Notes: generated by a model from the letters alone, not told the origin. A stretch of DNA of 64,000 nt from Neoarius graeffei (GCF_027579695.1 NC_083586.1:4844001-4908000), one strand, 5' to 3'. Shown: positions 42,158-52,862, numbered from the stretch's first letter. Numbers and translations are program-made.

Positions 42158-42909
42158 ATGTTTTGTTTTCTCGAGATCGCGGAATAATGGTTTTGTTTTC
42201 TCGAGATCTCGAATTAGTTGTGTTGTTTTCTCGAGATCCTGAATTAATTATGTCGTTATCTCGGGATAACAAGGTGAATAAAAAAAGATTATATGAAGGG
42301 CCTCTTGCGGCTTCCGTAAATATACACTCAAACAAAACAGCAGTAAAGGGGGAGAGGGGCGACAGCCCGAGGAAAGCCCCCACAGGAGCGCACAGCATTT
42401 GCAACATAGGCTACCCAACTCAGTACAAGAACAAAGCACTTACAGTGTATGCAGTAGGCTTCATGCGCATTGTTCTGCACCTCTCGGAGGAAGGGGTCGG
42501 TGCCCTGTAAATCTTTGGAAAAGGTACATTTTCTTTTCGGCATAATAATTGCTGTGGCACTAATGCTGCCAGCTGCTAGACAAAGAACATTCGCGCCAGT
42601 TAATGTTTATTTTATTGTTGCATGGCAACACGTTCTGTTGTCTGGAATAATGTGGCTAAATAAACACCCATGCCACAGGGCCAGGGGGCAGTAACCAGGA
42701 AAGTTTGCGATTCCTGTCAATTCATCAAAATAGTAAATGCAGACATTTCTCTGCTAATGATTCCCACGCTGCTCAGTCGCAAACATCGCGAGTGGCGAAA
42801 ACCGGGACATATCGATGTCCCGACAGACTTTTGTCGGGACTCGGGACACACAACCCCAAATCGGGACTGTCCCGGTAAAACCGGGACGTCTGGTCACCCT
42901 AATCATACC

Positions 42910-43298
42910 CTAACAATGGCTACTACCTTCCTGGATCCTTTGGTAATTGCTATGTTTTGGAGTGGTTTTGAGTGATTCAAGCAACTAAAGATACCTTTTA
43001 GAGTTTATGAAATTAAAGTTACTTTCAAAATGAAGCACAATTAGATGAATTGAAAAAGGAGCACTGATTTTTAAGAGATTCATAAGTGCTTCTCTTTGAG
43101 GCAATCTCATATGTGTATTTGAATTTCCTGCATCCTGCAATGAGTTGAGTTACTGTATTTCAATGTCACATCCAGATACAAGGAATCGATTGACATTTTG
43201 CGAAACAACCAGAGAATCTCTTGTTTTGGACAACATTTCCCTCAACAGAAAAAGGCTTCCCCTGTCCTGAAAACAACAGGACCTGTAAAGTAGGGAAC
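42910..43298. other. No gene seen
   Basis: AT-rich; nothing recognisable. Confidence 0.4.
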
Positions 43299-43372
43299 TG
43301 GCCAGTACAGGGATCAAACCTGTGACCTTGACATTATTAGCAGCATACTCTAACCATATGAGCTAACTGGCC
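43299..43372 (-). tRNA. tRNA-Ile(AAT)-like gene, best preserved of the set
   Basis: 74 nt on the minus strand. The acceptor stem GGCCAGT/ACTGGCC is perfect. The D-arm has GCTC...GAGT. The anticodon loop CTAATAA gives AAT; its stem TGCTG/TGTCA has one mismatch. The T-stem ACAGG/CCTGT is perfect, with loop TTTGATC (usual TTC changed to TTT). No 3' T-run of four or more lies directly after it on the minus strand. It could be weakly functional or a young pseudogene. Confidence 0.75.
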
Positions 43373-43379
43373 AAGGAAA

Positions 43380-45280
43380 AAAATGTCATGGCTGCTGAGG
43401 TGCTTCACTAAATAGTGACGAGGCGGTGAGTTTCCCTTGAACAGATGTCTTTTCTCTTGATTATTGTTTTGAAGCCCTCAGTTCAACCCACTCACATATT
43501 TACACAGGGGGATGAAAATCCCAACATCCAGTTTGAAAAACGTATTCTATCTACTGAGCAAAGTCAGCATGGATAGCTTTAACAATGTGAAAGAAGGATG
43601 CACACCTATGTAAGTACAACACCACCGTCCCGTTTAGAAACAACAAATCCCATCAACCAACTTCCGCGTTGACTTACGTCATGCCTGGGCGGGATCACCT
43701 ATGTCACTTCCTCCATGACTCCATAAGTAACTAACGCTACTCTCTTTCTCTTTTAGCACTGCGTGAGCTCATCACATGGACACAAAGAGATCTGCTCATC
43801 AGAGCACCCCACGATAAAGACGTCTTTCTTGCAAGAAACAGAATTTAGCGCGTTTTCTTTTGTTTACCACTGGCCATGGTAAAAAAATCCAGAATCGTGC
43901 AATTTAACTCAGATTGAGTACAACCAGTTTCTTTTGCATTTGTTTATTAAGTAACGTTACGACTGCAGCCCAAAGCAGTTAATTTAAAGTTAGAAGCGAC
44001 CGGATTCCTTCTGACTAAAAGTGCTGTGCACATTGTTTGATCAGAGACTTTTCTTCATGAACGCTGAAGTTCGGACCAAGAATTCTCTGCTTTCCATGGA
44101 AACGACCCACATGCTCCGGTGGATTCAGAAGTTTTGGAACGTCTCTATAATCTTGCATATCAGCAAGATACTGGAAGTAAGACTGGCATTTTTGGGCACA
44201 AAGACTAGTCTTAGGAATTAGCTTTATGAAGTAGTGTGAATTTAAACTCAGGAATGGTTTAATTTTGTACACTGTAGACACTTAGGGTGTCGAATCGATT
44301 ATTGTTCTATTTGTGTTGATCTCTCAATTGTTAATAGATAGGCTTTTGCATGCTCTTGCTATCCTTTCTAACCTTTAATTTCATTATTACACATATTTTG
44401 ACCTCATCAAGATTTCAGTGATTTTGGTAATGTTATAAGTAGTGGGTTAGAATACCACGAGGTGGTCACCTTTGTCTCAGCCATGTGGTCACCCCCCACA
44501 CACACACCCTTTGTTCTCCTTAAAACACGTGGTGACCCCTCCTCCTTCGTTCTTTACCACGAGGTCCTTTGTCTCAACTTTAGATAACATTCCAAGCCCT
44601 GATTCAATTCAAACTTTATAGCGCATTTTCCCGCGCCCACATTCAAACCCACACATATCACTGATGACCATTTGAATGTATTTCAACTGCAATACTCAAT
44701 TTTTTATCACACACACTTTTTCTCTCCCTCTCTCCTCTCTCACACACACACACACATGCTCTCACACATAAACATACCTCACTGTTTGCTGCTGAGCATT
44801 TGAAGATTTCAACTGCTATTATTCATTTTTATCTTTGTTATAATAAATTCAATTAATTGTTAAACTGTGTCTGTGTTGTTCCCATATTTTTGAAGTCATC
44901 CAATCTCAAAGAATTCCAAAGTGTATATGAACGCCATTGGTTGCAGTATTTAGGTAATACGGTAGTGATCATAACAATTCAGAATATACCATAATTTAGC
45001 TGTTTGGTAATTTATTATTAAGCACCAAAATTAATGGTATTATTAATGAGACTGATATAATGATTTAATGAGACTGACTTAATGACATTGATCACTTAAG
45101 ACCAATTGCACATACATATAACCTACACCTACTTCCCTTCTTCAACATGGTGGTCCAAAAGCCACCATGTGCTCTGAAGAACCACTTCTCGCCAACCTGG
45201 ACCCAATTGCTCTCACTGAACAATAAAGCAACATCTGCTTCCTGAAACATGCGTCAAAAGAAGGAGAAGCAGGCCAAGGA
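43380..45280. other. Unassigned, possibly LTR-derived in part
   Basis: No coding frame is credible. A patch at 43965-44012 (GACTGCAGCCCAAAGCAGTT ... GCGACCGGATTCCTT) matches 51992-52041. Both regions later reach CAATAAATTC or TAATAAATTC strings, so they may be diverged copies of one LTR-type element. A (CA)n run lies at about 44740-44755. Confidence 0.3.
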
Positions 45281-45840
45281 TCCCGATAGCAGAGGGTCGT
45301 TGAAACGACGTAGAGTTTTGGTCAGAATGGTCGGTTTCCGTCGTACGTCAGAAAATCAACGTTGAAACGGCGCCGTGAAACGTCGATTTCTCCGCCGTCT
45401 GAGAGGGTCGATTTATCACCGTTGAATCAACGTGGGTAAAGGTTGATCTGTCGACCGTCAGAGAAGGTTGAATATATGACGTTGAACCATCGTCACTTTT
45501 GCCGGCCAGTTTTCAACATTGGTAGGATATGCTAATTCTGGCCCGTAGCCAGGGGGGATCGGAGGGTTCGTGAATTCGATCCCCCCCCCCACGCGACACC
45601 GCGCCCCGGACACACACGCCCCTCAAGATTACTCAAGATTTATTCATTTGTTCATGTCCGATGAATATACATTGATTCACCTTTAAATTTACAATATCAA
45701 ATCCAGACTAATCAAAAAAGAAAAGTAGACTAAGTGAGGACGAGTTAGAAAAACGGGTTCATTTCTCCTATGTTTATGTTTACACGTTTTGTTCAGACTG
45801 CTTTACACCCCAATCCAGTGGGTGGCGGTAATGCCCCCAT

Positions 45841-46883
45841 TAGACCCCTTTCACTGACGTCACCCGAAACCGGAAGTAAACAAACCCTGCGCTACATTGG
45901 AAGACCATAAACTCGTGATTTGGGGGAAATAAAGGCAGCGCGCGGTATGTGAACCCACGAGGCACTTGGTTCATCATAAACCTACAATGGTAAACTTTTG
46001 TGCTGTGTTAGGGTTCTAACAAAGCTGATGGGAAAGGTGAAAAGAAGTCTTTCTACAGAATACCAGCTGTGATTGAGACACAAGCAAACCAAGGAGCTTT
46101 CTGCCGGGAGACAGAGAGAGGATTTAGCTGCTTTATGCAGAGCGGATCTGAATACTTCAAGTCTATTTTGTTACTGGTAAGTCACTAGGCTAGAGTGTTG
46201 TAGAACATTTTTTTAAATGTTTACTGAATAAAAACATCCTTAATTTTATCAAATATTCTCTACTCTATATTTCATTTCTTTCTTTTGTTTTAATTTTCCT
46301 CCCTCCATCCCTCTTTGGATTTTAAATATAGTTTTTCCCCATGTCCAAATAATGAGGTAGGGTGGCATTTAGAAACCCATAGCCTACTGCTGACTTTCTT
46401 TATCAATGCTGCATCAAATTAATTTTGGTTATGTTTTTCTGTTTCCATGTACAGGTCTGCGCCGCAGGAGGAATAGGCCACAATTATAAATAAATCATAA
46501 AATGTTTCTAAGAACTTGTTCAAGTGTGTTCTGTTCCTTATAAATGTTAAAAGTTATGCCTCATTAGATAGCTTGACAAACATTAGGAGAGGTGCATTGT
46601 TGCATGCATTTTTATATCCTGTTGTACATTAAACAGGATGTAGCCTATGCACATTGATATAAATTAAGTTTCACTTTCATGGTTGAAGTATGCATGTGTG
46701 TGTTCATCCTAGGCAAGAGCCCCGATGCTTTATTGTTAGCTAGTTTAATTTAGCCTGTTTTGCTTAATTTGTAGCCTTCCTGTTGTACATAAAACAGGAA
46801 GTAAAGTTGGATGAATCATCGCCGAAAATTCAACTATAAATCGACCGAAATACGTAGTTGAATAAAGGGTGAAAGGGGGTCTA
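45841..46883 (+). mobile_element. ISL2EU-like element 3 with THAP exon
   Basis: Ends TAGACCCCTTTCAC and TAGACCCCCTTTCAC in inverted orientation; AT on the left and TT on the right. CTGACGTCACCC lies just inside the left end, as in the other two copies. It is nested in the 45285-47043 element. It carries a THAP exon on the plus strand and lacks a full transposase. Confidence 0.6.
45987..46176 (+). pseudogene. THAP-like first exon, frame-shifted
   Basis: The ATG at 45987-45989 opens MVNFCAVLG. After a small deletion near 46012 another frame reads KSFYRIPAVIETQ and CRETERGF, the middle of a THAP domain of the MPxxCxVxGC...FYRIP type. A donor CTG|GTAAGTC ends it at 46176. The frame break means it cannot make the finger. 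Confidence 0.6.
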
Positions 46884-47047
46884 TTCTCTGTCGGCCACCA
46901 GCCACTTTTCAACGTCGTTTCAATGGAAACTCGTATGAGCAAAGCGGTGTTGAATCAACGTCGGTGATCGACGGTGATTCGACGGCGTATAGGTCGAAGA
47001 ACATGCCGATGATTCCACGTCGAATCAACGACCCTCTGCTATCTGGG

Positions 47048-47330
47048 ACAGAATTGTCCTTGCTGTTCCAGTACTTTTGGGCTTGCAGCTGGAAATACTG
47101 TCAGAGCTGTTGCTATCAAAAAATGAATCACTACATTCTGAGCAGCTTTCAGAGTGGTGTGGAGGTGATATGTGGAGAAAACATACTGTATCAAATGTTG
47201 AAACTGAGAAATTTTATTGTTGTTTGAAAAAGATATGCTAATTTTGAATTTGATGCCAGGAACACATTTCAAAAAGTTGGAACAGGGGCATGTTTACCAC
47301 TGTGCTGTATCACTTCTTGTTTTAACAAAA
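47048..47330 (+). repeat. Interspersed repeat B, forward copy
   Basis: This matches 23396-23545 in the opposite orientation (CTGTTCCAGTACTTTTGGGC and following), then continues with AGGAACACATTTCAAAAAGT. It probably belongs to a dispersed DNA transposon. Confidence 0.5.
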
Positions 47331-47599
47331 CTCTGTAAATGTTTGGGAACTGAGGAGCTGGGAGCTGTAGTTTTGAAAGAGAAATGTTGTCCCATTCTTG
47401 CCTGATTATAGGATTTCAGTTGCTCAAGCATTTGGAGTATCCTTTATCGTATTTTGCATTTCATAATGCACCAACTGTTTCCAATGGTAACATTTTCCAA
47501 GTGACCTGATGGACAAAATTCTGGTAACATTTTCAAAGTGAGCTGATGGACAAAATTCTTCACATTCTAAAAGAAAATACATATGGTTCAATATAGCTC

Positions 47600-47790
47600 A
47601 TCTTAGAGCCTGCACAGCTCAGTAGATAGGACCAAGGTTCAACATTCTTTGAGTTACATTTAGCATTTTCTGAAGCTAAAGCATCCTTCAAAAAGGCCAC
47701 GGAAACCTGTTTTCTGAAAGCTATCTCTGACAAAGCTCAGCTCACAGTCTGACCATGGGCTGTGAACAGCAACCAAAATCAAATCAGGTT
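47600..47790 (+). repeat. tRNA-array spacer fragment
   Basis: CTGACAAAGCTC...GTCTGACCATGGGCTGTGA...CAGCAACC also occurs at 49717-49772 and, more diverged, at 51437-51490. These are relics of a repeated spacer between tRNA genes. A tRNA-like CACAGCTCAGTAGATAGG lies at about 47615. Confidence 0.5.
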
Positions 47791-47811
47791 GCAAGATCTT
47801 GAAAGCATTTA

Positions 47812-48400
47812 GCTGCAAATTTGCACTTAATAAGTAAAAGTGCCTTGGGATGAGCGGAGAAAATGCAATCATGACGAAATATTTAACGATTTCATGAGCA
47901 GATGACCATTTGCAGATGGATCTTTGACTTTCTGACAAGCAGACCCCAGGTGGTGATAATCGGTAGCCACACTTCCTCCTCGCTTACCCTGAACAGAGGT
48001 ACGCCACTGGGCTGTGTGCTCAGTCCCCTCATGTACTCCTTGTTCACCCACGACTGCACTGCTAAATACAGCGCCAACATCATCATCAAGATTGCTGATG
48101 ACACAACCATCTCGGGCCTCCTTACAGACAACAATGAGACGGCATGCAGAGAAGAAGTGAAGGCGTTAGCCAGCTGGTGCAAGAACAACAACCTCTCTCT
48201 CAATGTCAGGAAAACTAAGGAGATGATAGTGGACTACAGGAGACAGCAAGGGAGGACACACAATGAGGATGAGGTCGAAAGGGTCAGGAGCTTCAAGTTC
48301 CACACTGTGGTCAGGAAAGCTCACCAGTGGCTGTGCTTCCTGAGGAGGCTGAAGAAGTTTGGCATGAAGGCAAACATCATTTCAAACTACTACAGGTCCA
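47812..48400 (+). pseudogene. LINE reverse-transcriptase fragment
   Basis: Reads WIFDFLTSRPQVVIIGSHTS, then GCVLSPLMYSLFTHDCTA, the catalytic-type IADDTTISGLL and ALASWCKNNNLSLNVRKTKE. This is the RT end of a CR1/L2/Rex-group LINE. A near copy lies on the minus strand at 62183-62640. It is 5'-truncated, and the frame runs on into a minisatellite. Confidence 0.7.
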
Positions 48401-48660
48401 CAATCAACATATCACAAGACTCTGTTTATATCACAACATATCACAAGACTCCGTTTACATATCACCAACATATCTCAAGACTCTGTTTATATCAAAACAT
48501 ATCACAAGACTCTGTTTATATCACAACATATCACAAGACTCTGTTTATATCACAACATATCACAAGACTCTGTTTATATCACAAGACTCCGCTTACATAT
48601 CACCAATATATCTCAAGACTCTGTTTAAATATCACCAAAGCATTTACACATTTACTGTTT
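48400..48660 (+). repeat. Minisatellite around ATATCACAAGACTCTGTTTA
   Basis: About eight copies, spaced mostly 20-40 bp apart, of (A)CATATC(A/T)CAAGACTC(T/C)G followed by TTTA(T/C)AT. It begins exactly where the LINE homology ends. Two frames stay open through it, giving repeated YHKTLFIS-like peptides that I regard as accidental. Confidence 0.75.
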
Positions 48661-49117
48661 CCACATTTACCAACACACATCAAAACTCTGTTTACATGGT
48701 CAGTACTTCATTGGTCTTCAACAAAGTGCAATTACTGGTAGCCAAAGATATCAGTTTTACAACCCTGAGACAATGCATGCATACGTCTCAGTTATTTCTA
48801 TTTTCACTTAAATTTAACTTCCGTTGTTTTTTTTATCTTTAGGAATTTGAATCTTTTGTTTAACTGATATTCTGTTAAACTCCTGTTGGGCTCCAGTGCT
48901 GAGAGACTTTTTTCTAGTTCTTATCTGGTCCACTGCATTTCATTGCAAGTTGGCCATGTGTTAACATAAAATGAGCAATGAACTGAACTGAACTGAAATA
49001 AAAAGCTGACTGTTCTCACAACACCAGGCCAAAAGTGGGCCAGGATGGCCCAATCCATGTCTAGCCACTGAGTTTGTGGCAACACGATCAGACACTCTGC
49101 CCCTTGGGAGGTGGAGT

Positions 49118-49189
49118 GCTGTGATAGTATAGTGGTTGGTACTCTGTGTTATGACTGCAGCAATCCTGGTTTGAAGCTGGGTCATGGCA
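49118..49189 (+). pseudogene. tRNA-His-like relic
   Basis: 72 nt. The acceptor stem GCTGTGA/TCATGGC pairs with two G-U. D-arm TAGTATAGTGGTTGGTA; anticodon loop TTATGAC, so the His anticodon GTG has become ATG. The T-arm has CCTGG/GCTGG with loop TTTGAAG. Body is clearly tRNA-His by similarity. The changed anticodon and T-stem make it a pseudogene. Confidence 0.7.
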
Positions 49190-49267
49190 TTGTGTTTTCC
49201 ATCTCACTATTGAACAGTGACTAAATAGAAATTTGTACGTAGTTTGGATCTCACTTATAATGGCTCT

Positions 49268-49340
49268 GCTTGGGACAGTGGTGCAATGGATAACAGGGCT
49301 GACTACAAATTAGAAGCTTCTCTGTCAGATGCTTGGCTGA
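49268..49340 (+). pseudogene. tRNA-Arg(ACG)-like relic
   Basis: GGGACAGTGGTGCAATGGAT and AACAGGGCTGACTACAAATT follow the layout of tRNA-Arg(ACG) (CAATGGATAACGCGTCTGAC). The anticodon now reads ACA-like, and the T-arm is lost. It is non-functional. Confidence 0.55.
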
Positions 49341-49407
49341 CCACAAAATGCTTCAATCAGCAGCAGATTTTCTGTTAGGGGAACACAGATAGCTCAGAGT
49401 CTGGAGA

Positions 49408-49482
49408 GCTGTAATCAGAGAAGCGATTGGATTCTGTTCTGGCATCTCTGTAACCCTGGTCGAAATCTGGGTTATATCATTG
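49408..49482 (+). pseudogene. Second tRNA-His-like relic, more decayed
   Basis: GCTGTAATC...GATTGGATTCTGTTCTGG... and GTAACCCTGGTCGAAATCTG align with the relic at 49118-49189, including the downstream flank (GGGT(C/T)AT...CATTG, then TTTTC). It is therefore a duplicate of the same unit. Confidence 0.45.
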
Positions 49483-49604
49483 AATTTTCAGTTTCACTGA
49501 GTCACTCTTCATCTCTGAGTTTGTCCATGGATTGCAACTGTTAGCATGGCTTGTGAGGGATAGCAAAATGAGAAAGGATCACCACTGCTTGAAAACTTAC
49601 GTCG

Positions 49605-49670
49605 GCTTGGGGCACGATGGTTGGTGCGTGTGACCTTGGATCAGAAGCTTCTCGCATTGCTGCTTGGTTC
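49605..49670 (+). pseudogene. Second tRNA-Arg-like relic
   Basis: CTTGGGGCACGATGGTTGGT and GACCTTGGATCAGAAGCTTC match the Arg-type anticodon arm (GGATCAGAAG). It lies in the same order after the second His relic as the first pair. Confidence 0.4.
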
Positions 49671-49831
49671 TCTCTTACCCCATACAGCACTTTGTACAAG
49701 ACTTATTGTTCACACTGACAAAGCTCGAAGCTTCTGCTCAGAGTCTGACCATGGGCTGTGACCAGCAACCCTTTGAGAGAGGGAAAATTTTCTTACAGAT
49801 AACATCTCCACTCAGTTCTGCATCAATCTTA

Positions 49832-51070
49832 CAGTGGTGCTTGGAACTTTGTGAACCCTTTAGAATTTTCTATATTTCTGCATAAATATGACCATCAGAT
49901 TTTCACACAAGTCCTAAAAGTAGATAAAGAGAACCCAGTTAAACAAATGAGACAAAAGTATTATACTTGGTATTATACATTTATTATACATTTTTTTATT
50001 GAGGATATTATTATATTATATTATTATATAGTATTATACATTTATTTATTGAGGATAATGATCCAATATTAGATATCTGTCAGTGGCAAAAGTATGTCAA
50101 CCTTTGCTTTCAGTATCTGGTGTGACCCCCTTGTGCAGCAATAACTGCAACTAAATGTTTCCGGTAACTGTTGATCAGTCCTGCACACTGGCTTGGAGCA
50201 ATTTTAGCCCATTCCTCCATACAGACCAGCTTCAACTCTGGGAAGTTGGTGGGTTTCCTCACATGAACTGCTCGCTTCAGGTCCTTCCACAACTTTTCCA
50301 TTGGATTAAGGTCAGGACTTTGACTTGGCCATTCCAAAACATTAACTTTATTCTTTAACCATTCTTTGGTAGAACAACTTGTGTGCTTAGGGTCTTGCTG
50401 CATGACCCACCTTCTCTTGAGATTCAGTTCATGGACAGATGTCCTGACATTTTCCTTTAGAAATCGCTGGCAAAATTCAGAATTCATTGTTCCCTCGATG
50501 ATGGCAAGCCGTGCTGGCCCAGATGCAGCAAAACAGGCCCAAACCATGATACTACCACCACCATGTTTCACAGATGGGATAAGGTTATTAGGCTGGAATG
50601 CAGTGTTTTCCTTTCTCCAAACATAACGCTTCTCATTTAAACCAAAAAGTTCGATTTTGGTCTCATCCGTCCACAGAATATTTTTCCAATAGCCTTCTGG
50701 GTTGTCCATGTGATCTTTAGCAAACTGCAGATGAGCAGCAATGTTCTTTTTGGAGATCAGTGGCTTTCTCCTTGCAACCCTGCTATGCACACCATTGTTG
50801 TTCAGTGTTCTCCTGATGGTGGACTCATGAACATTAGCCAATGTGAGAGAGGCCTTCAGTTGCTTAAGAGTTACCCTGGGGTCCTTTGTGACCTCGCCGA
50901 CTATTACACACCTTGCTCTTGGAATGATCTTTGTTGTTTGACCACTCCTGGGGAGTGTAACAATGGTCTTGAATTTCCTCCATTTGTACACAGTCTGTCT
51001 GACTGGAATGATGGAGTCCAAACTATTTAGAGATGGTTTTGTAATCTTTTCCAGCCTGACTAAATAAAAT
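49832..51070 (-). mobile_element. Tc1-type transposon, one end missing
   Basis: The left end CAGTGGTGCTTGGAACTTTG directly follows a TA (49830-49831). The internal plan is transposase on the minus strand. The right inverted end is not present beyond about 51070, so this copy has lost it. A local duplication of TTATTATACATTTATT near 49970-50045 lies inside the left end. Confidence 0.75.
50110..51021 (-). pseudogene. Tc1 transposase, nearly full catalytic domain
   Basis: A 303-codon frame. After the N-terminal break it reads the second helix-turn-helix (VRQTVYKWRKFKTIVTLPRS), a linker (SRVARRKPLISKKN) and the DDE domain: first Asp in ILWTDETKIELFG, second in VMQQDPKHTS, Glu in SPDLNPMEKLWKDLK (DD34E type). 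The first helix-turn-helix is in another frame upstream (KDYKTISK near 51040) with a stop, and the usual Asn after the second Asp is missing. The open catalytic part is long, but the protein lacks its start and part of its DNA-binding region. Confidence 0.8.
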
Positions 51071-51158
51071 AAAAAATAACAGCTACTTTTCTGGAAAATG
51101 CCTGAGTTCTCACCAATGGCCTAAGCACTTCAAAGGTGGCCTTTACACATCAAGGCTG

Positions 51159-51230
51159 TCCCTTATGGTCTAGTGGTCAGGATCCCTGGTTTTCACCCAG
51201 GTGGCCTGGGTTTTACTCCTGGTATGGGAA
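51159..51230 (+). tRNA. tRNA-Glu(TTC)-like gene, probably decayed
   Basis: 72 nt. Acceptor TCCCTTA/TATGGGA has one T-T mismatch. D-arm ATGGTCTAGTGGTCAGGAT. The anticodon stem CCTGG/CCAGG is perfect with loop TTTTCAC, giving TTC. T-stem CTGGG/CCTGG pairs with G-U, and loop TTTTACT has lost the TTC. No clear terminator T-run is adjacent. Likely a pseudogene. Confidence 0.7.
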
Positions 51231-51849
51231 TGTGTCTTTGCTGTGTCACTTGAGTTGCAAGTCACATGACCTTGACTGAAATCTTCATTCTATAGGCTCT
51301 TGTTTTCATGAGTCCTTTTGGTGTCATGATGGGACAAGAAGTCTCAGGACAGTGCAGAAGATTCCAGGATTCACTCTTGGCTTACTCAGCTTAGCTCTCT
51401 CTTACCCCATATAAGATCCTGGGCCTGGCTTTTTGTTAACGCTAACAAAGGCTGTACTCTGAATCTGACCACAGCAGCCAGTGTTCAGCATTACAGCTAT
51501 TTTTTTAACACCGTGGGCTCAAACCTGTACAGAGGGAAAGGGTAAGGGTCTGGGTTTTCACTACACCAGGCCAAATGGGTGCCAGTGCATCCAGCTGTTC
51601 TTCCAACATCTGATGTAGGGGTGGCTACCATGCCCATAACCATAGTAGCCCTTTCACTGTACAGTTTGAACACACCAATCTCTGTACTCTACGCCATGTT
51701 CTATCTCTGCCCATTCTTCTGAATCCCTGTAACGGTATTGGACAGAGATGATACCAGATACCAAATACAGTGATGTCATGACTGCTTTAAACCAGTGGCA
51801 GCACCAAAATTCTGTGTCTCTGGTGGTGGATTTCCTCTCTGGGGGTGGA

Positions 51850-52850
51850 TTCCACATGTGAAAGAGAAACTGTGCATTGGCGCTACAGAAGGACAGAGAA
51901 CGAGGAACCAGCTATTGATACCAGACTTTAGCCAAAGTTCAATGTATCTGACCTTCGCAGAGTTGTAATAATAATTGAACTGGTTAGTTACTGCAGCCCA
52001 TGCAGTGTTTCAAAGAGAAAAGGTGACCAGATTCCTTTTCCCTTTTTCAACGTCGACAAATTATATACAAGATTCCTTCTAGATTATTGGACAGCCAACG
52101 GGACACCGAGGATCTTCAGGTGACGAGCTGTAAGGAACAAAATCGTCTTCATCCTGGATCTGCATCCTGCGCTATCTTCGGAGAAGGCACACTTCAATTG
52201 CTAACAAGAGCGATCACCCAAGTGAGGCTAGCATATGGGCAAAATGTGTTAGTTTTTACTTGCAGTTAGTTAATAGTGTTCTTTATTTGAATTCATTTAT
52301 GATTTAAATGTACACATTTTGATTCATATGAAAGTTCGTCTTATACCACGTGTTGTTTGATTTACTTTATTTATGATCTGTATTTAGTTATTTTGTGCAT
52401 GCATTCTCTCTCTCTCTCTTTTTAACTCCCTCCATTGTACTTCACTCCTCAACATTGGGATTTGAGTAGAATTTGGGTTTAAGGCCGAGCCAAGACTAGT
52501 TTGAACTACAGATTTTTTTGTTCAATTTCGCACGCCTTTCTGTGCTGACCATCCACCTTTTGGGCACGGCTGCATTCCATTCGCATTCCACACACACTCT
52601 CACACCCACACCCACCCACAAACATGTGGTTTCCCTATCACATTTTTAACATCCACTCACCCCTACACTGCAAACTTGGATATAGCTTATTACTTCTGAT
52701 TACCATTAGTGCCTTAGTTTTCATCATATACACTACTGATTCTTATTTGCACATATTGTATCACCAGTTATATTGAACTATTCCTTGGCTGCTATCGTTG
52801 CTATATCCGATCAGTATTAGTTTGCGAATTCATGTCAGCTAATTCAATAA
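51850..52850 (+). other. Unassigned, LTR-like in parts
   Basis: A patch at 51992-52041 matches 43965-44012. AATAAATTC near 52848 ends the region before a microsatellite. No coding frame is credible. Possibly a diverged LTR; weak. Confidence 0.25.
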
Positions 52851-52862
52851 ATTCTCTCTCTA

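Larger units (their letters stand above)
40342..42318 (+). mobile_element. Integrase-type element with long repetitive inverted ends
   Basis: Inverted ends start TACGGAAGCCG and continue for about 200 bp. They contain GGCCCTTCATATAATC, CACCTTGTTATCCCGAGATA and three to five tandem units around TCTCGAGATCTCG...GAAAACAA. ATATAC lies outside both ends, with one extra A on the right. An open frame at 41960-42157 lies next to the right end. It is nested in the hAT shell and hosts an ISL2EU-like element. Confidence 0.75.
39754..42901. mobile_element. 3.1-kb hAT-like element, outermost shell of a nest
   Basis: Ends TAGGGTGACCAGA in inverted orientation, with the exact 8-bp duplication ATCATACC (39746-39753 and 42902-42909). 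The inner sequence near the right end has several CGGGAC(A/T) blocks (42800-42890). No transposase frame remains in its own part. It holds the integrase-type element at 40342-42318. Confidence 0.85.
45285..47043. mobile_element. MITE-like element hosting an ISL2EU-like element
   Basis: Inverted ends GATAGCAGAGGGTCGTTGA, 19 bp exact. The subterminal parts are full of GTTGAA(A/T)C(A/G)ACG-type short palindromes (45300-45530 and 46905-47030). The middle is occupied by the element at 45841-46883. The target duplication is unclear. Confidence 0.75.

Noticed and set aside
48400..48660. CRISPR-like regular repeats
   Set aside because: Units vary in length and sequence, spacers are not unique, and the genome is eukaryotic.
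48327..48842. Second open frame overlapping the LINE and minisatellite
   Set aside because: Repeat-driven shadow of the LINE frame.
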